Of a stretch of DNA of 64,000 nt, positions 1 through 10,415 are shown piece by piece (position 1 is the stretch's first letter; each line of letters begins with the position of its first letter). The position numbers were made by a program, and so were the translations under genes. The notes under the pieces are model-generated. The model was not told where the DNA came from, ran no database searches, and saw nothing but the letters and a program-made list of their open reading frames with translations. The DNA is from Cylindrotheca closterium (Eukaryota > Bacillariophyta > Bacillariophyceae > Bacillariales > Bacillariaceae), in contig CAKOGP040000091.1 of assembly GCA_933822405.4 (NCBI GenBank), positions 1-64,000 of the forward strand. The letters are read 5' to 3'.

Positions 1-787
1 GTGATGGAAACAGAAAGATGCGATTTGTGAATCGTAAGGGTGTGTATGTGTTGGAGCAACTTGGAGCAAATGTCAAACCAGGTGCCAAAGAGACAAGTGC
101 AATGTACCGTCGCCAGTTAAGCAACTTCAATAATCAACCCCATTTCGAACTTTCTTCAAACAAACAGAATGGATATGCTGGACTCGAGATGACCTCCAAG
201 ATGGCAACCGTTCGAAAGAACAAGGAAGGATTCACTCCAAGGCAAGTCAAGGCTGCGATGGAAGCGAGAAGTGCGATGCACATACTCAATGCTCCAAGCA
301 CCAAAAGTCTGAAGTATGCGATCTGATCTGGTCTCATCAAAAACTGTCCTATCACCAAAGAAGCAATCAATCATGCCGAAGCGATCTTTGGACCTGATGC
401 CTCTACATTGAAAGGCAAGTCAACAAGACCAACTCCAAAGAAGACGTACGACAACTTCTTCAGTCCACCAGAGGAATTGTATCAACAGAATCAATCTATT
501 ACCGTCTGTATCGATCACATGGAGATCAAGAATGCTAAGTTTCTCACCTGCATTGATACCACTGTGCGTTATTGCTCATGTATTCCCGTGCAGAACCTGA
601 AGACTGACCCTGAATTTGAAGCATTGGATAAAATATTCCGCCGCTACAACAAGGCAGGCTTTCATGTCAAGACAATCAAGTGTGATCGGGCGTTCATTCC
701 TCTCACAGATGATATGGTGTTGCTATTGACCCAACTGCAGCTGGAGACCACGAGCCTACCGCTGAGCAAAACAATAGGACGCTGAAA
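1..787 (+). pseudogene. Protease C-terminus, pre-integrase and integrase core (broken)
   Basis: The first frame (18-326) carries the end of the protease region and the pre-integrase segment. It stops at a TGA that replaces a CGA present in other copies of this family. The second frame (408-785) is the integrase core. It keeps the first acidic residue in VCIDHM and the second in KCDRAF. A small deletion around 714-720 then shifts the frame, so the third (Glu) motif is only readable in another frame up to about 957. Integrase would join the cDNA to the genome. This copy is not functional. Assignment rests on alignment to the better preserved copy at 45830-47341. Confidence 0.85.
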
Positions 788-960
788 GAAAGAGTCAGAG
801 TAGCTCTTGCACGATTACCCTACAAAGTGTTCCCAAAAGTGATCACTGAATGTCTTGGACGTCGAGCCGCCGAGCTATTGAATGTCTTTCCCCAGAAAGA
901 CAGTATCTCATCACATTTCAGTCTGCAGCAACTCATTGATAATGTCAATATCAACTGAAG

Positions 961-1404
961 AGAGATTTGGAGACATTTCAAGATGGCGATCAAATTTCAG
1001 GAGTGGATGACATGGAACAAGGTTACTTAGAAGAAGCCTTTGATCAGGACTATGAACCTGAAGATGAAGATGAAGATGAACGTGATTTCAATCTATGTGG
1101 ACAATTCGATGATATTGATGACTCCAAAAGAGAAGAGCTCTTGGCAGATGCAGACAATGATGTCGATGATATGCCAGAACTCACTGTCAGATTCCAAGGA
1201 GATGATGACTATGAATCAGACGACGATTTGGGTGATGAAGGCGATGAAGAGGAAGAACCTATTGTGACCAATTTGGATCACAATCAAGAAAATGTCGATA
1301 GAGGAACCGATGATATTGGGAGCCTCATTACTGATCTGGAGGACCTACAAGAGCCGCCAGAAGAAGAGATTGTATTTGAGCCTGAAGAGCCTCAAGTCAC
1401 TTGA
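961..1404 (+). pseudogene. Acidic pol linker between integrase and RT
   Basis: Reading frame of about 145 codons, very rich in Asp and Glu, matching the linker in every longer family A copy. It is fused to integrase by a deletion of roughly 270 bp at about 957, relative to the copy at 62270-62560. It ends in TGA at 1402-1404 where other copies have CGA. The linker has no catalytic motif and its role is unknown; acidic linkers of this kind are common in marine copia elements. Confidence 0.75.
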
Positions 1405-1431
1405 TCTGGGCAAACATATGCGCAAGCTGCA

Positions 1432-2757
1432 ATGTCTGGGCTGAACCTTTCCCAAGTTCCACAGAGACCAAGAGAATGGACTTCGAGCATGAGTAGCAGT
1501 TCTGCCAATAAGAACAAGAATCGAGTTGCGACAAGACGCAAGCATCGAGAGAGAGAATTGAAACTGTTGAAGAACAAGTTAAAATCTGGCATTCGTACCA
1601 AAGAAGGAAGTTGCAGTACTAAGCACAATCTATGTTTCCAACAGATTGGAAATGAGATGAAAGCTGATTATGAAGAGCACAACGCTATTCTGATCGCTCG
1701 TTGCATGCTGCAGATCAAGGCCAAGTTCGATACTGACAAAGGTCTGAACTTCATTCAACAGTGTTACATCAATCAAGGACTGAAGAAGTTTGGTGATGAT
1801 GGAAAGGATGCTGTGGATAAGGAATTGAGACAAATGCTCCTGAGAGATTGTTTTACTCCTGAATTTGTGAAAGACATGACCGCGTCTGAGGGAAAGAAGG
1901 CCCAATCAGCGATGATGTTATTCGCAGAGAAGCAATTCAAAAAGATAATTAAAGGTCGCCTAGTATACCGAGGCAATGGAACTCGTGAATGGTTATCGCG
2001 AGAGGACACTGCAAGTCCAACTGCTTTGCAGGAAGCAATCACCACTACTTGTGTTATTGATGCACACAAAGGTAGAGATATAATGTCAATGGACATTCCT
2101 AATGCTTTCATTCAAACTTATATGCCTGAAGCTAAGGAAGGAGAAGATTGCGTCTACATGAAAATCACTGGCATGATGGTCCAGATATTGATTGACATGG
2201 CCCCAGAGTATCGCGAATACGTTGTATTAGAGAACGGAAACCAAGTAATCTATGTGCGGGTACTACGTGCTGTATATGGGATGTTGCAATTGAGCCTACT
2301 ATTCTATAATCAGTTTCAAAGTGATTTGGAGGCAAAGGGATTTGTTTTCAATCCGTATGACCCGTGTGTTGCTAACAAAGTTGTTGATGAAAAACAGCAT
2401 ACTATCAGATTTCATGTTGACGATCTTATGTCAAGTCACATGGATCCGAAAGTAAATGACAAATTTGCTAAGTGGTTGAACATGAGATATGGTTTGATCA
2501 AGGCATGTATAATCGTCAGAGGTGAGATACACAGATATCTTGGAATGACTTTGGATTTCTCGGTGAAAGGAAAACTCAAAATCCGCATGGATGACTATGT
2601 CAAGAACATGTTGGAAGATTTTCCTGTCAAGTTCAACAAGGATTCAAAGCAGGAAACACGAGCTGGTAAGGATTTACTGGAAGCTGGTAAAGGGAAGTTA
2701 CTCAATGCTGAGTACCGTCAGATCTTCCATAGTACTGTTGCAACTTTATGTCTCTAA
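1432..2757 (+). pseudogene. Copia reverse transcriptase (largest family A RT frame in the window)
   Basis: Open frame of 441 codons. It starts in a basic segment, continues through a helical region, and reaches the RT palm. The catalytic Asp motif reads SMDIPNAFIQTY (near 2090-2125), followed by VRVLRAVYGMLQ. The active-site box is HVDD at 2413-2424 rather than the usual YVDD; all family A and B copies with this region agree except one (54410 copy, HVDN). The frame ends at 2757 because of a small deletion just before the segment that other copies read as RGLYVSKRARLDI. RT copies the element RNA into cDNA in the particle. The frame is open but isolated from gag and integrase, so treat it as a relic. 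Confidence 0.88.
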
Positions 2758-3383
2758 GAGAGCTCGTTTGGATATCCATCCAACGATTACTATTCTTGCC
2801 TCGAGAGTTTGAGAACCTACAGAGTCTGATTGGAAGAAGTGTGTTCGCATGATGCGATATTTGTTTTGTACATCGTTGTATCACCTGACACTTTCCGCAG
2901 AATCACTACGAGTCATGAAATGGATAATCGACGCATCATTTGCAGTGCATCCAGATTTCAAGAGCCATACTGGCGGAACTCTGTCCTTTGGGGGAGGTGC
3001 AGCTCAAGTGATGTCGAAGAAGCAAAAGCTAAACAGCAGAAGCAGTACGGAAGCGGAACTGATTGCTGTTGACAATGTTGTCACGATGATACTATGGACA
3101 AAGTTGTTCGTGGAGTGGAAAGGATATCCGATCGAGAAAGAATATCTTGTATCAGGATAACAAAAGCGCGATTCTACTGGAAGAGAATGGTTGCAAGAGC
3201 GCGGGCAAAAGAAGCAGAGCTATCCATATTTGTTATTTTTTTATCACAGATCAAGTTGAGAAAGGAAATGTTAAGATAGAATACTGTCCAACTGACAGTA
3301 TGATTGCGGATTTCATGACAAAGCCATTGCAAGGTGAGAAGTTTCGCAAGTTCAGGGATCTGATTCTTGGTCCACAGGAATAG
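2758..3383 (+). pseudogene. Copia RNase H, several frames
   Basis: Continues RT through frames at 2849-3160 and 3147-3383. Visible motifs are the first Asp in IDASFAVH, the Glu in SSTEAELIAVD, the third Asp in YQDNKSAILLEENG, and the family-typical tail MIADFMTKPLQGEKF. Two frame changes break it: one between RT and RNase H, and one near 3140-3250 where the conserved KRSRAI segment is shifted. RNase H removes the RNA template during cDNA synthesis. Stop at 3381-3383, about 105 bp before the LTR. Confidence 0.85.
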
Positions 3384-3489
3384 GTCAGACAAGTATGCAT
3401 ATTTTCAGAAGAAAATACAAAACAAAATATACAGTGAATGAGAGCATGTCCCATTGCTGCCAATGGTGATTGTCACAATGGCAGGAGTG

Positions 3490-3971
3490 TGTTGGGATAT
3501 GACAAAATATGAGTTTTTACGTTCCAAAAAGAATGTAGGATTGGATTTTGATCGTGATGTTGGGATTCGACGCAAGTATGCCGGACGCAAGTCTGTCGGA
3601 CAATCTACATCCACACAAAAAGGGAATGACCCTATACAAGTGAGATATTGGTGTTGTGTACAATGCAGTAGGGAATAATACAAGATGTCCCAAAGTACTG
3701 CATTCAACACAGAATTGTCGTAGAGGTCAAATCAAGTTCTGTAAACAAGGGATTTTCCAAGGTAAAATCGTTGAACTTACTTTTGTGATTGAATCATCAA
3801 TTGAAGCCAAATATTAATCAAATAGGAACAATTTCACTCAAAGTATACCTAGACACAGGAGAACTATTGTCGTGAAAGTGTTGTACAGTTGATTACAAAT
3901 TTAGATTGCAGAGAGTTTGTTCTGAGCGCTAAAGGCACTCACGATAGAGCCCATTTTGCTTTATTCTAACA
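3490..3971 (+). repeat. Family A 3' LTR
   Basis: 482 bp, starting TGTTGGGATATGA and ending TTCTAACA, i.e. TG...CA with short imperfect inverted ends. It lacks about 30 bp (around 3535) found in the roughly 510-bp copies. The bases just upstream (GGCAGGAGTG) are the likely plus-strand priming site. Confidence 0.9.
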
Positions 3972-4789
3972 CCCCCCAGCCACTTCTTCACAACATCCCC
4001 AATCATGATTCTTCCAACTACCTATTGGACCGACTGAAACAAGAAGAGTACAACCGGAAATTGATGCCACCATCTATCAGCACACAAATGGAAGCTGACC
4101 TTCACCTCCTTTGCCTTGCAAGGAAACACAGATGGTCAGCCTCCTCTGTTTCTGACATTCAAGCATGGGCCCACAAAGGGACCAAGAAAGAGCCTAATCT
4201 TTTTCTGTTGGACCTGACCACTCGGTCTGAATTGTTTACTCAGTTTTGACTTCACTTGGGGGTACAAAAGACCAATGGTTTCCAGGAACACATGATTGAC
4301 TGTCTCCCTGACAATTGGCCTACTAGTCTCTTTATCTGCCCCTTCTTGGATTGTGTATACGAGCTTCTGACAAACCAAGATGTGACGGGTCCCAATGGTG
4401 AGAATATCTCCTTGCCCCATCCAACCAACCCCTTCAAGTTCAGACCAGATCCAGAAGACAAACCCAATTTTGTCAGTGAAATGCATCATGGCACCTGGTG
4501 GCGTGACACCATGGAATTAAAGTGTGATGAGGGGAAAAGGGAAATGCTCGTGCCCATCATACTGTATGGGGATGAAATCAACACGGACAAGCAAGGAAAG
4601 CAAACAGCCTGTACCTTCAACTTGACACTTGGACACTGACACCCAAAATAAAGAGCAAGCCCATACCACATTCTTGTATTACCCGGATCCTACTGTGGAG
4701 CTTGCTCATCATAAGAGAAAAGCAACCGAACATGACAAAATGTTTTTTTCATTACATGTTGAAATAGAGCGTATAGAATCATGGTCTTA
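3972..4789 (+). pseudogene. Possible Plavaka/CACTA-like transposase fragment
   Basis: Two consecutive frames (3956-4249 and 4256-4639, with a further stretch readable to about 4780) look like one broken protein. The second holds a segment with a helical LL-x-N stretch, an SEMHHGTWWRDTM segment, and LVPIILYGDEINTDKQGK about 30 residues later. I recognise this order from Plavaka-type transposases, where the Asp in the last segment is part of the catalytic triad. That assignment is from memory of the family pattern, not a search. It lies between two family A LTRs facing each other, and no terminal repeats were found. It could instead be an unrelated host gene relic. Confidence 0.4.
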
Positions 4790-5755
4790 TCAGTCCATTC
4801 CTCCTTGTATTGATCAACGGTTTTGGACACAACCGTTGTCACTTTAGTTAATGGGCAGCTACCTTCTTCTTCATTGAATACATCATCCCCATCTTCTTCC
4901 AACAAGGATTTATTGAAAGAGTGCTTGTCCTTGGCCTTTACTTCATTGTCATTGCCATCATCGTCATCGTCTTCATCCGAGTCTTCATCATCATCATCAT
5001 TGGAGTCTTCTTCCTCTTCCAGAGTGCCGGAGGCGAAGCCCCAAAGCCCCCTCAGGGGCTTCGCTTCCCTCCACACCCTTGTTCTCCTTGGACTCCAATA
5101 CCATTGGATGCAATGTCATGTATTCTCAAGATGCTTTATCATTTTCAATAATCGCGCAACATTTCCATTGTTGACATGGAAAGGTGTATGCTTCACCTGG
5201 AGTGCAACAAAAGTGTGGAAGGTCAACATCAGGAGTGCTCAATTCCCGTTTGGCCACATTCTCAAACACTAGTAGCATGTGAATCAGTACCATCTTTGAA
5301 CTCAAAGACAATGTTTCTTTCCATTCCTGGAATGCTTCAAGACCGTGGGAATGTTCCGAATTGTCTTCACATTTTGGAATGGCAAATACAAGGGATAAGC
5401 ATCCCTGCAGTGGAACAAAAGTTGCCGAGTGAATTCCAGATAATACTATTCCAGATAATACTAATGAAGGGTCCATTTTGTATAAGACAGGATGTGGGTT
5501 TCCTAGTGTAGTCCCATACCAACATCCCGCAAGGGCCTTGTCGCTATCAAGAGTGGGGGCATTCATTTTGCTTAAGAGACTGGAGAAGCCCAAGTGGTCC
5601 GTCCTTCCAATTTGAAGTTTGGTAACAAATTCCAGTGTTGTCACTTGTGAGAGCATTTGTATTGGATTCTTGCTTGCTTTGTTAAATGGTTTGGATACTT
5701 TGTCTGCTGCCATTGCTGAATGTATTTGAATGCGCCTTGTGCTGAGAAAATTCAC
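4690..5755 (-). CDS. Unrecognised minus-strand frames, one with an Asp/Glu-rich tract
   Basis: Two open frames follow each other on the minus strand. The upstream one (5126-5755, 209 codons) shows no motif I recognise. It contains a short duplicated CCAGATAATACTA unit near 5437-5465. The downstream one (4690-5076, 128 codons) carries a long Asp/Glu run encoded by a (CAT/TCC)-rich stretch at 4930-5030. They could be exons or fragments of one gene, but I see no clear splice sites. Overlap with the transposase-like frame on the plus strand is slight. Confidence 0.3.
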
Positions 5756-5791
5756 ACTTGGACCTTAGTTTGGAGACCTTGAGGGTCACAC

Positions 5792-6284
5792 TGTTAGTAA
5801 TAAGAAAAATGTGCTCTATTGTGAGTGCCTTTAGCGCTCAGAACAAAGTCTCTGCAATCTAATTTTGGAATTGACTGTACAACACTTTCACAACAATAGT
5901 TCTCCTGTGTTGAGTATGCTTTGAGTGAAATTGTTCCTATTTGATTAATATTTGGCTTCAATTGATGATTCAATCACAAAAGTGAGTTTGACAATTTTTC
6001 CCTTGGAAAATCCCTTGTTTACAGAACTCAATTTGGCTTCTACGAGGATTTTGAGTCAAATGCAGTACTTTGGGACATCTTGTAGCATTCCCTATTGGAT
6101 CGTACACAACATCGATATCCCACTTGTATAGGGTCATTCCCTTTCCATGTGGATATAGATTGTCCAGCAGACTTGTGTCAAATGCTGACATCACAATCAA
6201 AGTTCGATCGTGCATGTCAAAACTTTGTACTTGAATAGTTTTTCTTAGAACATAAAAACACATATATTTTGTCATCTCCCAACA
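5792..6284 (-). repeat. Family A LTR
   Basis: 493 bp, read on the minus strand from TGTTGGGAGATGAC to TTACTAACA. Divergent from the other copies (several small indels), suggesting an older insertion. Confidence 0.88.
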
Positions 6285-6690
6285 CATTCCTGCCATTGTG
6301 ACAATTGCAATTGGCAGCAATGTGAGATGCTCTCATTCACTGTTTATTTTGTTTTGCAATTTTTTTTTGTATTTTTTTTGAACATCTGCATACTTGTTTG
6401 ACCTAGTCCTGTGGACCAAGAATCATATCCCTGAACTTGCAAAACTTCTCACCTTGCAATGGCTTTGTCATGGAATTCGCAATCATATTGTCAGTTGGAC
6501 AGTATTCGATCTTGACATTTACTTTCTCAACTTGATCTGTGATAATGAAATAACGAATATTGATAGCTCGGCTTCTTTTGCCTGCGCTCTTGCGACAATT
6601 CTCTTCCAGTATAATCGCACTTTTGCTGTCCTGATACAAGATATTCTTCTCGATCCGATACCCTTCCATGAACACCTTTGTTCATAATAT
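5792..6690 (-). mobile_element. Family A copia fragment, 3' LTR plus RNase H end
   Basis: On the minus strand: the last 90 codons of RNase H (6403-6675, with YQDSKSAIILEEN and the MTKPLQGEKF tail), a short 3' untranslated part, then the LTR at 5792-6284. The fragment stops abruptly at about 6690 against repeat R. Its LTR faces the LTR at 3490-3971, so the 1.8-kb segment between them is bracketed by convergent 3' LTRs. Confidence 0.88.
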
Positions 6691-6734
6691 CATTGTGACA
6701 ACATTGCTCTCATGTGACTACTGATCTAGGGTTT

Positions 6735-7218
6735 TGTTAGAATAAAGCAAAATGTGCTCTATCGTGAGTGCCTTTAGCGCTCAGAACAAACTCTCTGCAA
6801 TCTAAATTTGTAATCGACTGTACAACACTTTCATGACAATAGTTCTCCTGTTTCTAGGTATACTTTGAGTGAAATTGTTTCTATTTGATTAATGTTTGGC
6901 TTCAATTGATGATTCAATCACAAAAGTAAGTTCTTGTTTACAGAACTTGATTTGACCTCTACGACAATTCTGTGTTGGATGGAGTACTTTGGGGCATCTT
7001 GTATTATTCCCTACTGCATTGTACACAACACCAATATCTCACTTGTATAGGGTCATTCCCTTTTTGTGTGGATGTAGATTGTCTGACAGACTTGCGTCCG
7101 GCCTACTTGCGTCGAATCCCGACATCACGATCAAAGTCCGATTGTACGTGTTGAAAACTTTGTACTTGAATAGTTTCTTTTTGGAACGTAAAAACTCATA
7201 TTTCGTCATATCCCAACA
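6735..7218 (-). repeat. Solo LTR of family A with 5-bp target duplication
   Basis: Complete 484-bp LTR with no internal sequence on either side. The five bases GGTTT occur immediately before (6730-6734) and after (7219-7223), the length expected for copia integration. The surrounding DNA is repeat R. The paralogous copy of R at about 41360-41400 carries the uninterrupted site, so this is a true insertion later reduced to one LTR by LTR-LTR recombination. Confidence 0.95.
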
Positions 7219-8075
7219 GGTTTAGCAAAATCATATCATGCTTCACTGTTTCCTTGAATTTCACATCACTCACATTAATAGTACAAACCAGGAAAAGCTG
7301 CAAAACACTTCATTCTTTCTTCAAAAACCACCATCCATATATAAATCATTTATTGATTCATTTCATTTGGATGTATTTTGCGGTGAATTGTTAGCCTGCA
7401 TTTTACTTGACATCGTCGGTTGATGCCTTTGTATGCTATCCTTCTAGATACAAGCAAACAATTGGAATTCGTTCAAAAATTACCTAGTAGTACATCATTG
7501 AAAATTTGTTTTCATTTTCCTCAGACAATTAAATTTTTAGCTTCATTAGAATCGAACAATGAAAAGTAGGTTTATTGTTACATTTTTAAAACTATGTTTG
7601 CTGGTTTCCGTGATGTCAAATATGTATGGAGGAAGTCAAATTGAAATGCTGCATGATATTACTCCCGTACTCTGCAGGCACTAGCTTTCCTTCCACCTTC
7701 AACAATGCCAGCATTCGTCCCTTCTCTATTACCTCTAGCTGTTGACCCAGCGTTGGTGGGCATGTTGATGATGTGATCAACCATCAACTCTTCATCAATT
7801 CTTGTCATCAATTTATTTGTGTTTGGCAGTAGGGGCGCCTCTTTCACAGGGCCATTTCCTTCCTAATAGTGGGTCATTTGCGCAACCGTTTAATCTCCCT
7901 GTCAGCTTTGAGGATGATGATATTGTCAAAAGGCGAGACTTGATACCTCAACCCAATTTTGCATAGGATCGATCTCCAATGTTGTAGAAAGGATACGACG
8001 CCAAATAAATTTCTCAAAACAATTCGATACATAATCGATAGACCTTGGTTGCATTCCCATAGTGGTTAACTGATG

Positions 8076-8262
8076 GTTTAGTTGATCTCTTTGGAAACAA
8101 AACAAAACAATTGTTTGGTGAGAGAAAAAAATCGTTTACCAAAACAAATCGTCTAGAGAGAGAAAAAAATGTTTAGTGACCAAACAAATTGTTTGGCTAG
8201 AGAAAGAATCGTTTGAAAAAAATTTGTTGAGGAAACAAATTGTTTGGGATAAGACCAATTAG
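8076..8262. repeat. Array of near-palindromic AAACAAATTGTTT units
   Basis: About seven units spaced roughly 20-30 bp apart, separated by purine runs such as AGAGAAAAAAAT. Clear units lie at 8182-8194 and 8233-8245. Reverse-complement counterpart at 32535-32725. Confidence 0.7.
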
Positions 8263-8432
8263 GCAACACTGTTAATACCGCTCCTAAATAATTTGGATGT
8301 TTCTTTGCCAATCCTTCACAATGGATTTGAGGGTTTCAAGGCAATGGCACCAAAAGACTAACCCCCTCATAGGGGTATGTGCGAATTCAACAAATACAAA
8401 TTGCGCGTTTGAGAAAAGTTGCGATGGGTCCT

Positions 8433-9201
8433 GCTGTTTAGTTTTTGTTTCTTTGGCATCCTTGGAAGAGGTGCAGCCAGTATGGCTCTTGAAGTCAGGC
8501 TGTACCGCAAATGATGCATCAATCATCCATTTCATGACTTGTGGTGATTCTGCAGAAAGTATCAGGTGATACAACAATGTACAAAACAAATATAGCATCA
8601 TGTGAATACACTTCTTCCAATCAGACTCTGTAGGTTCTTGAACTCTTGAGGCAAGAATAGTAATCGTTGGATGGATATCCAAACGAGCTCTCTTAGAGAC
8701 ATAAAGTCCCCTTGCAACAGTAGTATGGAAGATCTGACGGTACTCAGCACTGAGTAGCTTCCCTTTACCAGCTTCCAGTAAATCGTTACTAGCTGGTGTT
8801 TCCTGCTTTGAATCCTTGTTGAACTTGACAGGAAAATCTTCCAACATGTTCTTGACATAGTCGTCCATGCGGATCTTGAGTTTTCCTTTCACCGAGAAAT
8901 TCAAAGTCATTCCAAGACATCTGTGTATCTTTCCTCTGACAATTGTACATGCCTTGATTGAACCATATCTCATGTTCAACCACTTAGCAAATTCGTCATT
9001 CACTTTCGGATCCATGTGACTTGACATAAGATCGTCAACATGAAACCTGATTGTTTTCTGTTTTTCATCAACAACTTTGTTAGCAACACACGGGTCATAC
9101 GGATTGAAAACAAATCCCTTTGCCTCCAAATCACTTTGAAACTGATTATAGAATAGTAGGCTCAATTGCAACATCCCATTTATAGCACGTAGTACGTGCA
9201 C
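8433..9201 (-). pseudogene. Copia RT C-terminal half and start of RNase H
   Basis: Carries INGMLQLSLLFYNQF, the HVDD box in TIRFHVDDLMSSHMD, the KGKLKIRMDDYVKNML segment and the first RNase H Asp in MKWMIDASFAV. The frame then runs through a small deletion into SSKDAKETKTKQQ, a shifted version of the MSKKQKLNSR segment, and into non-homologous DNA. RNase H residues two to four are missing. Confidence 0.82.
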
Positions 9202-9210
9202 ATAGATTAC

Positions 9211-10244
9211 TCACTTTCCGTTCTCTAATACAACGTATTCGCGATACTCTGGGGCCATGTCAATCAATATCTGGACCATCATGCCAGTGATTTTCATGTA
9301 GATACGATCTTCTCCTTCCTTAGCTTCAGGCATATAAGTTTGAATGAAAGCATTAGGAATGTCCATTGACATTATATCTCTACCTTTGTGTGCATTGATA
9401 ACACAAGTAGTGGTGATTGCTTCCTGCAAAGCAGTTGGACTTGCAGTGTCCTCTCGCGATAACCATTCACGAGTTCCATTGCCTCGGTATACTAGGCGAC
9501 CTTTAATTTTCTTTTCAAAATGCATTTCCGCGAGTAATATTTGCTGATTGGGGCTTCTTTCGCTCAGACGCGGTCATGTCTTTAACAAATTCGGGAGTGA
9601 AACAATCTCTCCGGAGCATTTGTCTCAATTCCTTATCCACAGCATCCTTTCCATCATCACCAAACTTCTTCAGTCCTTGGTTGATGTAATACTGTTGAAT
9701 AAAGTTCAGACCTTTGTCAGTATCGAACTTGGCCTTGATCTGCATCATGCAACGAGCGATCAGAATAGCGTCGTGCTCTTCATAATCAGCTTTCATCTTA
9801 TTCCCAATCTGTTGGAAACATAGATTGTGCTTTGCTTCAAGGATAGCTTTACTGTTTTTAGTACTGCGACTTCCTTCTTTGGTACAAATGCCAGATTTTA
9901 ACTTGTTCTTCAACGGTTTCAATTCTCTTTCTTGATGCTTGCGTCTTGTCGCAACTTGATTCTTGTTCTTATTGATCCAAATCGGCCACAATAGGTTCTT
10001 CCTCTTCATCGCCTTCATCACCCAAATCGTCGTCTGATTCATAGTCATCATCTCCTTGGAATCTGACAGTGAGTTCTGGCATATCATTGACATCATTGTC
10101 TGCATCTGCCAAGAGCTCTTCTCTTTTGGAGTCATCGATATCATCGAATTGTCCATGTAGATTGAAATCACGTTCATCTTCATCTTCAGGTTCATAGTCC
10201 TGATCAAAGGCTTCTTCTAAGTAACCTTGTTCCATGTCATCCAC
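9211..10244 (-). pseudogene. Copia acidic linker and RT N-terminus
   Basis: The frame at 9211-9525 holds RGNGTREWLSREDTASP and the RT Asp motif SMDIPNAFIQTYM. It is separated from 8433-9201 by a stop (near 9208) in LENGK. Upstream, 9515-10207 encodes the basic and helical part, entered through a frame change from the acidic linker (9969-10244). In this copy the segment between the linker and the basic region is deleted (around 9966), joining VADLD to NKNKNQVATRR. Confidence 0.8.
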
Positions 10245-10415
10245 TCCTGCGATTTGATTGCCATCTTGAAATGCAGCAGCCCAAGCTTCAACACGCTGGA
10301 TTACTTGGTCGGTAACGGGTAGTACAACGACCTAGGGTCAGGAAATCATCTTCTTAGTATTGAGGTTTAGCATTTGGAGCCCAGTACTTTGTCCCTCTGT
10401 AGGTTTAATGCAAAA

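Larger units (their letters stand above)
1..3971 (+). mobile_element. Family A copia retrotransposon, 3' part (runs in from the left edge)
   Basis: Degenerate Ty1/copia-type element entering from outside the window. Reading rightwards it holds the end of protease, the pre-integrase and integrase, an acidic linker, RT, RNase H and the 3' LTR. Order integrase before RT places it in copia rather than Ty3/gypsy. It is broken by nonsense codons (324-326, 1402-1404), a frameshift near 720, and a deletion near 957 that fuses integrase to the linker. It cannot be autonomous. Unrelated DNA starts right after the LTR at 3972. Confidence 0.92.
6691..8424 (-). repeat. Dispersed repeat R, copy 1 (split by the solo LTR)
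   Basis: Matches 32307-33205 and 40746-41670, both inverted relative to this copy. In minus orientation it reads: a unique-looking lead (8424-8265), an AT-rich array of AAACAAATTGTTT-like units (8076-8262), a segment with a short conserved frame (7659-7847), and an AT-rich tail reaching 6691. The frame begins MTRIDEELMVDHIINMPTNA and is almost unchanged in the other copies. An array at each end would fit subterminal repeats of a DNA transposon, but no terminal inverted repeats were proved. Confidence 0.7.
8425..10415 (-). mobile_element. Family A copia internal fragment (linker to RNase H)
   Basis: Minus-strand pol fragment with no LTR. It starts within the integrase-linker junction (homology begins at about 10415) and ends inside RNase H at about 8425, where repeat R takes over. 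Sub-frames: acidic linker 9969-10244, basic segment and helical region 9515-9968, RT start 9211-9525, RT and partial RNase H 8433-9201. Confidence 0.88.

Noticed and set aside
134..374. Minus-strand frames of 72-78 codons opposite family A protease/integrase, recurring at 46412-46652 and 61326-61686
   Set aside because: They are antisense shadows. They recur because the sense sequence recurs, and their composition follows the sense codons.
4823..5151. Ser-rich and Ile/Val-rich plus-strand frames over the CAT/TCC-rich tract
   Set aside because: Low-complexity shadows of the Asp/Glu-rich minus-strand frame.
3490..6284. A single element with LTRs at 3490-3971 and 5792-6284
   Set aside because: The two LTRs face opposite directions and their internal regions lie outside the segment, so they belong to separate truncated copies.
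8076..8262. CRISPR-like array (short repeats with regular spacing)
   Set aside because: Repeats are near-palindromic, degenerate, with low-complexity spacers of similar sequence, in a eukaryotic transposon context and with no cas genes.
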